A stretch of 35,895 nt of DNA from Streptomyces rugosispiralis (GTDB lineage: Bacteria > Actinomycetota > Actinomycetes > Streptomycetales > Streptomycetaceae), in contig NZ_JANIAA010000064.1 in assembly GCF_024505145.1 (NCBI RefSeq), forward strand, positions 1 through 35,895. The letters run 5' to 3'. Shown here one piece after another: positions 1-6,215 of the stretch. The notes beneath the pieces are model-generated. The model saw nothing but the letters and a program-made list of their open reading frames with translations, ran no database searches and was not told where the DNA came from. The position numbers were made by a program, and so were the translations under genes. The stretch's first letter is position 1. The number at the start of each line of letters is the position of its first letter.

Positions 1-181
1 CCGCGTTGGCCACCAGCTCGGAGACGATGAGGGTGGCGGCGTCGGTGCAGTGCCCTATGCCCCAGACCGCCAGCGCCGTACGGACGAGACGACGAGCCGT
101 GGCGGCACTCGGGGGCGTGCACGGCAGGGTCTCCGTGTAGCCGGGGTGCCCGGAGGAGCGGGCGGTGGTGGTCACAATCAT
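1..181 (-). CDS. RsbW-like ATP-binding protein, N-terminal part (cut by window edge)
   Basis: Reading leftwards from an ATG at 181, the minus strand gives 60 codons that run off the window. The visible part ends in LIVSELVANA, the N-box helix (E and N residues) of the GHKL/HATPase_c family that includes RsbW/SpoIIAB anti-sigma kinases. Streptomyces encode dozens of these small cytoplasmic proteins of about 130-160 residues. The partner sigma or anti-anti-sigma factor cannot be named. A GTG two codons further on is an alternative start. The gene is separated by about 105 bp from the XRE regulator upstream on the same strand, so the two may or may not be cotranscribed. The call rests on the N-box and the preceding basic helix; the G1 and G2 boxes lie outside the window. 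Confidence 0.8.
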   Translation of the reverse strand, partial: MIVTTTARSSGHPGYTETLPCTPPSAATARRLVRTALAVWGIGHCTDAATLIVSELVANA

Positions 182-286
182 GGCGGACCTCGCGGTTCTC
201 TGAACGTGAGCGCACGCTATGACCGCCGAGAGCGACCGAACAGTGACCGTACGTACTACATTGCCGCGCGGGTGAGACGCCGTGTC

Positions 287-1501
287 CTACCCCTCCAGAT
301 TGAGCCGGTCGGCCAATTCGGTCACGGGGGAGGTGCGGCGGCGCTCACGACCCCGCAGTTCCGCAACCACCCGCCGGGCCGTTCCGTGGTAGCGCATCCA
401 CTCCGGTGCGTCGCCCTCCGCGGCCAGGAGAGCGCGAATGGCGCTGTCGTCCTTGCCGAGGTCGACACAGGCCAGGGCGCGGTCGACGTGGAACCGGGCG
501 CGCCACGTCGGGGGAAGCCGGTGGAGTTCGGGAACGGCACGGGCCGCGGTCAGCGCCTTCGCGCCGCGCTCCATCTCCACCAGGAAGTTGACCTTGGCGA
601 CACCGACATTGGTCGGGCCGAACGGTGTGGCGTAGTCGAGGCGGTCCTCGCCGATGCGGGAGGCGGCGGCCGTCGCCATGTTGAGCAGTTCTTCCACGGT
701 GTCGTGCTTGCCGCGTCGCACGGCCGCGGTCGCCGCACGCAGCAGCAGGATTCCCCACAGGGACAGATCGATGGGCCGGGACCGGAATCCTGGCTCGATC
801 CGCTCGGCGGCGGTCACGGCGACGCGCTCGGCGTCCTCCAGTCGGCCCTGCTTGGTGAGGATCCACGACAACGTGGAGACGCCCATGGTCTCGAGGCGGG
901 GATCGTCCGACCGCCTGGCGGCCTCCATGGAGCGCTCCAGCGCCGTGAAACCGGCATCCTCCTTGCCCAGTGCGGCCAGCGTGGTGGCCGCCACCTGATA
1001 CGCCTCGGCCAGCACCGCATGAGCCGCGGCGGAATCGGCGCCGCTGTGGGCGCGGGCCGCCGTCCTCGCGTCCCGGATGAGTTGGGGCAGCAGGACGCCG
1101 ATTTCGGCCATCCGGCCCTCGCGGCGGATGCGTTCGGTGGAACGTAACGCGGCGCGCAGCGCGCCGACGGTGGGCGGAGCCTCGGGGTCGGCGTCCTCGC
1201 CGAGGAGTTCGGTCAGCGGGGAGACGGCCTGCCGCAGCGCGAGCACGGACGGCGAGTCGCCCTCCTGGCGGGCCTCGAAGGTGGTCGGCTGACCGATCAG
1301 TACGGACGGTTCCACATCGAGTGCGCGGGCGAGGGCGTTGATCGTCGAGAGCCGCGCCGTCTGCCGCTGTCCTTGTTCCAGCTTGCGCACCACGTCCACG
1401 GACAGCTCCGCCCGTTCGGCGAGCCGCTCCTGAGTGAGCTTGCGCCGGACCCGGAACCGAGCGATCCGGTCCCCGAGCCCCCGCTCGTCCTCACAGCCCA
1501 T
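287..1501 (-). CDS. XRE-family transcriptional regulator with C-terminal TPR-like repeats
   Basis: The protein is about 404 residues. Residues 7-70 form a Cro/CI-type helix-turn-helix (RVRRKLTQERLAERAELSVD, then a recognition helix followed by LEQGQRQ). The rest is alpha-helical and Ala/Leu/Arg-rich, and looks like the tetratricopeptide sensor domain that in such regulators often binds a peptide or small ligand. I chose the ATG at 1501; a TTG five codons upstream (1516) keeps the frame open and is possible. Codon 119 (plus-strand bases 1145-1147) is a TTA leucine codon, so translation is expected to depend on the bldA tRNA and to be favoured late in growth. The target genes are unknown; the RsbW-like gene lies downstream on the same strand. 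Confidence 0.85.
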   Translation of the reverse strand: MGCEDERGLGDRIARFRVRRKLTQERLAERAELSVDVVRKLEQGQRQTARLSTINALARALDVEPSVLIGQPTTFEARQEGDSPSVLALRQAVSPLTELLGEDADPEAPPTVGALRAALRSTERIRREGRMAEIGVLLPQLIRDARTAARAHSGADSAAAHAVLAEAYQVAATTLAALGKEDAGFTALERSMEAARRSDDPRLETMGVSTLSWILTKQGRLEDAERVAVTAAERIEPGFRSRPIDLSLWGILLLRAATAAVRRGKHDTVEELLNMATAAASRIGEDRLDYATPFGPTNVGVAKVNFLVEMERGAKALTAARAVPELHRLPPTWRARFHVDRALACVDLGKDDSAIRALLAAEGDAPEWMRYHGTARRVVAELRGRERRRTSPVTELADRLNLEG

Positions 1502-1594
1502 GGCCCCGGCCCCCAACTCACCATCAGATATCGGGCGAATGTGGCTTCCACGCTACGCCCTCGCCCGCGCCATATGGGAAATCCGGTGCCCTTT

Positions 1595-1632
1595 TTGTCT
1601 CCCAGCGGTGGCAACGCACCGCCGGGGGACAA
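1595..1632. terminator. Hairpin between the P450 gene and the XRE gene
   Basis: The arms are 1595-1610 and 1617-1632 with a 6-nt loop. Sixteen positions pair with one mismatch and one G-U pair. It lies 15 bp past the stop of the P450 gene, the last gene of the conservon, and upstream of the XRE gene. No U-tract follows on the minus strand, but many Streptomyces terminators lack one. Confidence 0.55.
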
Positions 1633-1647
1633 GGCCGGGACGAAGGG

Positions 1648-2946
1648 TCAGTGCAGATGGGCCGGGGTGAACTCGACCGGGAGGGCGGCTGTGCCGCGCA
1701 TCATCAGGGTGACGCGCCATTCGAGTTCGTCCGCGGGGACGGAGAGGGCGACGTCCGGGAGGCGGTCGAGGAGGACCTCGATGGCGGCGGTGGCGATGAC
1801 CTCGGCGATTTCGCGGGCGGCCGGGGGGCAGCCGTGTTTGCCGTGGCTGAAGGCCATATGGGCCTGGTTGCCGCCGGCGCCGGAGTGGAAGTCCGGGCGG
1901 ACGTCGGGGTCGCCGTTGGCCGCGGCGAGGCCCAGCATCAGGCAGTCGCCCTTTCGGATGCGACGGCCGCCGAGCATGGTGTCCTCGGCGGCCCAGCGGC
2001 CCATCCAGAACGGGACGGGGGTGTCCTCCCACAGCACCTCGTTGAGCGCCTGGCCGACGCTGCGGCGGCCGCCGGAGAGGGTGATGGCGAACCGTTCGTC
2101 CGTCAGCATCAGCCGGAGGGCGTTGCCGATCAGGTCGCTGGTGGGCTGCTGGACGGCGTAGATGGAGCCGAGCAGATCGTTGATGATCTCGTCGTCGGTG
2201 AGCCCGGCGGGGTGGGACACCAGATGGGCGGCGACGTTGACCTGGTCGGGGTTCTCCCGGACGCGCTTGATCAGCGCCTCCATCCGGGTCTGCATCTTCT
2301 GCAGCGCGATGGGGGCGTCGTTCCCGGTGAGGTGGAGCGAATCGTCCTGGATGGCGGCGGATTCGGTGTCGTCCAGGCCGTAGAGCCGGGTGACCACCCG
2401 CAGCGGGATCTGGCTGGCGTACTCGGCCACCAGATCGGCCCGGCCGCTGCCCGCGAAGGTGTCGATCAGCCGGTCGGCGACGCGCTCGCACCCCGCGCGC
2501 AGCTCGAACTGGTCCACCGACGCCAGACCGTCGCAGATGGCCTCGGACCGCCGCTGGTGGTCGGCGCCCTCGCTGAACAGCATGGTCGGGCGGTAGCCGA
2601 CGAAGGTCGTCAACTCCCAGTCGGGCGGCACCAGATGCCAGGAGTGCCAGCGGCGGGAATCACGGGCGAACAGATTGGGATCGGTGGTGACCCGGACCAC
2701 CTCGCGGTAGCCGAGCACCGTCCAGACGGGGATCTTGCCGTCCAGCAGGACGGGCACGACCGGGCCGTGGTCCCGGCGCAGCTCGCGGTAGAGCTCCATC
2801 GGTTCGTCCCGGAACCGCTGGTAGTCCAGCGGCACCGACCCGGCGGGCACCACCCCGTCGGGCGGCGCGGGGGCCGACGGGAAGACGGGCTCGGGCGCGG
2901 CCCCGGGCGGACCGTCCGGCGGGGGCGTGGGGTCAGGGGTGGTCAC
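1648..2946 (-). CDS. cvnE: Cytochrome P450, CYP157-like, conservon component CvnE
   Basis: This 432-residue P450 starts at GTG 2946, which overlaps the cvnD stop by 4 bp (GTGA), so the two are translationally coupled. The haem-thiolate loop is FSHGKHGCPP with C373 as the iron ligand. The I-helix carries AVQQPTSD (264-271). The K-helix ExxR motif, normally invariant, reads E303-V-L-W306, so the arginine of the E-R-R triad is missing. CYP157 members encoded in Streptomyces conservons are known to lack ExxR, which supports the CvnE assignment over a biosynthetic P450. The N-terminal 35 residues are Pro/Ala-rich and probably disordered. It presumably acts in the membrane-associated Cvn complex; the substrate and redox partner are unknown. 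A hairpin follows the stop. Confidence 0.9.
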   Translation of the reverse strand: MTTPDPTPPPDGPPGAAPEPVFPSAPAPPDGVVPAGSVPLDYQRFRDEPMELYRELRRDHGPVVPVLLDGKIPVWTVLGYREVVRVTTDPNLFARDSRRWHSWHLVPPDWELTTFVGYRPTMLFSEGADHQRRSEAICDGLASVDQFELRAGCERVADRLIDTFAGSGRADLVAEYASQIPLRVVTRLYGLDDTESAAIQDDSLHLTGNDAPIALQKMQTRMEALIKRVRENPDQVNVAAHLVSHPAGLTDDEIINDLLGSIYAVQQPTSDLIGNALRLMLTDERFAITLSGGRRSVGQALNEVLWEDTPVPFWMGRWAAEDTMLGGRRIRKGDCLMLGLAAANGDPDVRPDFHSGAGGNQAHMAFSHGKHGCPPAAREIAEVIATAAIEVLLDRLPDVALSVPADELEWRVTLMMRGTAALPVEFTPAHLH

Positions 2947-3587
2947 GCGGTGGTCTCCCCGGCGGCGCCGTTGGTGGAAAGGGAGTAGAGGTGGCGGGCG
3001 AGCGCGACCAGTACGGCCTTGCTGGAGTCGCGCTTGCGGGCGTCGCATTCGATCATCGGCACCTCGGGCGAGAGGTCGAGGGCCTCGCGCACCTCCTCCA
3101 GCGTGTGCTGCGGCTCGGTGAAGTTGTTGCGGGCCACGATGAACGGGGTGCCGTGGTGCTCCAGCCGGTCCAGCGCGTACCACGAGTCGGAGAGCCGGTT
3201 GGTGTCCACCAGGACGACCGCGCCCAGCGTCCCGGAGAACAGCCGGTCCCACAGGAACCAGAACCGCTCCTGGCCCGGGGCGCCGAACAGATAGAGCACC
3301 ATCTGCTCGTCCAGGCTGATCCGGCCGAAGTCGAAGGCCACCGTGGTGGTGGTCTTGTGGCGCACGAACGAGGCGTCGTCGATGCCGACGCCCGCCTGCG
3401 TCATCGTCTCCTCGGTGCTGAGCGGGCGGATCTCGCTGACGGACTGCACCATCGTCGTCTTGCCGACGCCGAACCCGCCGACGATCACGATCTTCAGGCC
3501 GTTGCTCGCGCTCTCCAGCAGCGGGGCGTGCCCGGCGGCACCGGGGAGCGGGGTGCTGACGGTGTTCTCAGAGATTCTGGAGTGCAA
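2943..3587 (-). CDS. cvnD: Conservon GTP/ATP-binding protein CvnD
   Basis: A small Ras-like P-loop protein of 214 residues. Walker A is GGFGVGKT (37-44), and a GAPGQERF segment corresponds to the DxxGQ switch II of small GTPases. The NKxD guanine-specificity motif appears only as ARNNFTEP, a deviation common in this bacterial (MglA-like) group. The start is a TTG at 3587, preceded by AAGAAGG at a good distance; it lies 20 bp inside the cvnC 3' end. In conservons, CvnD with CvnB and CvnC is thought to form a membrane-associated switch under the CvnA kinase, resembling eukaryotic G-protein modules. The 3' end overlaps the P450 start. Confidence 0.93.
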   Translation of the reverse strand: MHSRISENTVSTPLPGAAGHAPLLESASNGLKIVIVGGFGVGKTTMVQSVSEIRPLSTEETMTQAGVGIDDASFVRHKTTTTVAFDFGRISLDEQMVLYLFGAPGQERFWFLWDRLFSGTLGAVVLVDTNRLSDSWYALDRLEHHGTPFIVARNNFTEPQHTLEEVREALDLSPEVPMIECDARKRDSSKAVLVALARHLYSLSTNGAAGETTA

Positions 3588-3927
3588 CGAGCACCTTCTT
3601 CAGGGTTTCGGGCCCGGGCAGCCGGCCGCCGGGGCGGGCCGTATGCGGATGGCGCGCGGTGATCCGGCCGGTGTCCAGCAGATCGCACAGCAGGATCTTG
3701 ACCACGCTGACGGGCAGTTCCAGATACGAGGAGATCTCCACGACCGACAGGGGGCGGCGGCACATCCGCAGGATCTTGACGTGCTCGGACTGCATTCCGG
3801 GGGTGGGATCGCTTTCGCTGACGATCAGCGTGACCATGTCGAAGCGGCTCTCGTCCGCCCGGCTGCGGCCGCCGGTGACGGTGTACAGCCGGTCCGGCCC
3901 CTCCTTGTCCAGCGGGCCTCGGATCAT
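3568..3927 (-). CDS. cvnC: Conservon protein CvnC (DUF742 family)
   Basis: This 119-residue protein has the hallmarks of DUF742: an N-terminal RLYTVTGGRS segment and a central winged-helix-like region (SVVEISSYLELPVSVVKILL, then CDLLDTG). The C-terminus ends in a helix KKVLVALQNL. Its ATG overlaps the stop of cvnB (ATGA at 3924-3927), and its 3' end overlaps cvnD by 20 bp, as expected in a conservon operon. It is predicted to be a cytoplasmic partner of CvnB and CvnD. The helix-turn-helix-like segment suggests DNA or protein binding, but no direct role can be read from the sequence. Confidence 0.93.
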   Translation of the reverse strand: MIRGPLDKEGPDRLYTVTGGRSRADESRFDMVTLIVSESDPTPGMQSEHVKILRMCRRPLSVVEISSYLELPVSVVKILLCDLLDTGRITARHPHTARPGGRLPGPETLKKVLVALQNL

Positions 3928-4352
3928 GCCTTCGCCCCGCCGCCGCTGCCGCCCGCTTCCACCCGCGGAGCGGCCCGCAGATGGTCGCCGATCTGCTCGA
4001 CCAGCTCGTTCATGTTGTGGCCGATGATGCCGACATCGGCGTCGTCATGGGCCACCACGGCGAGATGGGCACCTTCCCCGGCCTCGACGATGAACAGAAT
4101 CCCCCCGTGGAACTCCGTCATCGACTGCCGTACGCCGCCGCTTCCGTCGCCGAACTCGATGGACGCGCCATGGGCGAGGCTCTGGATGCCCGACGCGATG
4201 GCCGCCAGCTGATCGGCCTGGTCCACGGAGAGCCCCGAGGAGAGGCAGAGCTTGAGACCGTCCCGTGACAGCACCAGGGCGTGGCGCGAGCCCGGGGTCT
4301 TCTCCAGCAGGTTCTCCAACAGCCAGTCCAAGCTGCGGTCGGTGGTGTTCAT
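3924..4352 (-). CDS. cvnB: Conservon roadblock/LC7 protein CvnB
   Basis: A 142-residue roadblock/LC7-domain protein (residues about 8-105, with HALVLSRDGL and GGILFIVEAGEG strands). These domains regulate Ras-like GTPases, consistent with CvnD encoded two genes downstream. I chose the ATG at 4352 because GAAGGA lies 5-6 bases upstream and the family usually begins MNxTDRSLDWLL. An ATG at 4370 that overlaps the cvnA stop would add six residues. The C-terminal tail is Gly-rich (GGSGGGAKA). The stop overlaps the cvnC start. Confidence 0.93.
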   Translation of the reverse strand: MNTTDRSLDWLLENLLEKTPGSRHALVLSRDGLKLCLSSGLSVDQADQLAAIASGIQSLAHGASIEFGDGSGGVRQSMTEFHGGILFIVEAGEGAHLAVVAHDDADVGIIGHNMNELVEQIGDHLRAAPRVEAGGSGGGAKA

Positions 4353-4366
4353 CGGCGTTCCTTCTG

Positions 4367-5962
4367 TCACGGCTTGTCGTTCTCGGCAGGCTCGGCGGAC
4401 TCGGCGGACTCGGCGGTCTCGGTGTGATCTGCGGATACCGAAGGCTCGGTGTCACACGGCGCACCGGCGGTGGAAGTACCGCGGGCCGCCTGGCGGAAGG
4501 CGCCGAAGCGGGCTCCGGCTTCCTCGGGTCGTGGACGGCTGGTCTTGGGCTTGGGTTCCGTCTCGGCCGACTGGGCGGCCGCGCGGGTGGCGGCGGCCAG
4601 CGTCTCGCCACGGCGCCGCTTGGGCAGCCCGTTGACCCGCGAGGGCTCCGCGGAGGGCTCCGTCGAGGGGGACGGGGACGGGGACGGATCGGTCTCCGGC
4701 GAGAGGGACGGCGACGGGGACGGGGAGGCGGCCGGGGCGGGCGCGGTCGGGGCGGGCGCGACCGTGGCGGTGGACGCGGCGCTCGTGGCGGACGCCTGCC
4801 GGGGGACCCCGGTGCGGACGGTGCCCGGCGCGTCGAGGACGACGGCGTCCTGGTTGATGTGCGTGACCAGCTGCTGCGGGATCAGGACCACGACACCGGT
4901 GCCGCCCCGCGCGGACGGCCGGAAGGAGACGGTGAGCCCGTGCTTACGGGCCAGACAGCCGACGACCGCGAGGCCCAGCCGGGTGCCGGACAGGCTCATC
5001 AGGTCCAGGCTCTCGGAGGAGACCGCCTTCTGGGCGCGGTCCAGGGCGGCCGGGCCCATCACCAGGCCGCCGTCCTCGACGGTCACCACGACGCCCGCGT
5101 GCGTCTCCTCGACGTACACATGCACCTCCTCGGTGGGAGGCGAGAAGCTGGCCGCGTTGTCCATCAGCTCGGCGAGGGCGTGCATGACGCCCTCGGCCGC
5201 GTAACCGGCCACCGCGGCGTTGCTGGTCGAGTGGACCCGTACCCGCTGGAAGGCGCTGATCCGGCCGATCGCGCCGCGCAGCACGGACTCCATGACGATC
5301 GGCTTGGTCCAGCGGCGTCCGGACCGGGCACCGGTCAGCACCGCGATGCTGTCCGCGATCCGGCCCGCCTGGGCGGTGGTGTGGTCCAGCTTCAGCAGAT
5401 CGCCGAGGACGGTCTCGTCGTGGCGGTTCTCCATCTCTCTGAGGTCGGCCAGCATGCTGGTGGCCAGCGCCTGGACGCGCCCCGCGGCGTTGGCGCAGGC
5501 CGCCATCGCGGAGGCGCGCATCCGCTCACCGTCGCCGATCTCGCGCAGCAGGGTCCGCAGCAGGTACTGATGGGCCCGGCTGGTGGGGCGCTCCATGCGG
5601 GTGACCACGGTTTCCACCGAGCCGCCCTCGCGCAGTTGCCGCACCGCGGACGGAATCGTTTCCTCAGCGAGCCGGGTGGCCTCGATCTCCTGCGCGGCGG
5701 CCGCGGTCTCCAGCGAGGTGACCCGCTCCTGGAGACGGTCGATGGTCCGCGAACGGTTGGCGGCGACGGCGAGCGCCACCCCCAGCAGCACGGCGGCGGC
5801 TCCGCAGAAGACGGCGACGAAGGCGCGCTGGGCGGATGGCACCGCGGTGGTCAACCACAGCCCCGCTCCGGCGGCGACGACCACTGCCAGCAGGGGGACG
5901 GTCAGGGCCCCGCGCGTCACCGAGGGCCCTTTGTGCGGATGGCTGGATATGTGTGCTGACAT
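4367..5962 (-). CDS. cvnA: Conservon sensor histidine kinase-like protein CvnA
   Basis: A 531-residue membrane protein. Two transmembrane helices (about 20-40 and 46-68) enclose a very short external loop. A coiled-coil signalling helix follows (71-110), then a dimerisation region in which LLKLDH offers H194 as candidate phosphoacceptor. The HATPase_c domain spans about 255-365, with N-box ELMDNA (N269), G1 box EDGG and G2 box GTRLGLAV. The C-terminal 150 residues are low-complexity Pro/Ser/Ala with SPSPSP runs, probably disordered, ending in an acidic tail. It is the first gene of the operon, with the cvnB start 14 bp past its stop. The ligand is unknown; the missing extracellular domain suggests sensing within the membrane or through the Cvn partners. 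Confidence 0.92.
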   Translation of the reverse strand: MSAHISSHPHKGPSVTRGALTVPLLAVVVAAGAGLWLTTAVPSAQRAFVAVFCGAAAVLLGVALAVAANRSRTIDRLQERVTSLETAAAAQEIEATRLAEETIPSAVRQLREGGSVETVVTRMERPTSRAHQYLLRTLLREIGDGERMRASAMAACANAAGRVQALATSMLADLREMENRHDETVLGDLLKLDHTTAQAGRIADSIAVLTGARSGRRWTKPIVMESVLRGAIGRISAFQRVRVHSTSNAAVAGYAAEGVMHALAELMDNAASFSPPTEEVHVYVEETHAGVVVTVEDGGLVMGPAALDRAQKAVSSESLDLMSLSGTRLGLAVVGCLARKHGLTVSFRPSARGGTGVVVLIPQQLVTHINQDAVVLDAPGTVRTGVPRQASATSAASTATVAPAPTAPAPAASPSPSPSLSPETDPSPSPSPSTEPSAEPSRVNGLPKRRRGETLAAATRAAAQSAETEPKPKTSRPRPEEAGARFGAFRQAARGTSTAGAPCDTEPSVSADHTETAESAESAEPAENDKP

Positions 5963-6132
5963 CTATCAGGTCCTCATGGGCGCGTTGAGGGTTTTTGGCT
6001 GGACCACGCGGACATCAAGCCGTGGGCGCCACATGTTAGTAGAGTCACGTCGGTTTGACCTGGCCCTCTCAGAACATGGATCATGACGGCCCGTCAAATC
6101 GAGGCGCTGCCGAGCGTCATGTTCCGGACGCA

Positions 6133-6192
6133 TATGACGCTGCCATTGATGCTGCCATTGACTCTGCCATTGACGCCGACATTGACGCCGCC
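6133..6192. repeat. Five tandem 12-bp repeats upstream of the cvn operon
   Basis: Five contiguous 12-bp units begin at 6133, 6145, 6157, 6169 and 6181, with consensus ATTGACGCTGCC and one to three changes in each. They lie between the stop of the SpoIIE-type gene (6216) and the cvnA start (5962), in a 253-bp gap with no convincing gene. The rest of the gap shows no other clear structure; the cvnA promoter must lie here but I cannot place it with confidence. Confidence 0.85.
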
Positions 6193-6215
6193 CTCGTCGG
6201 GCCCGCCCGACGGCG

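Noticed and set aside
4265..5959. Plus-strand 564-codon open frame over cvnA
   Set aside because: Complement of cvnA, Gly/Arg/His-rich and without a domain; cvnA has clear kinase motifs and operon overlaps.
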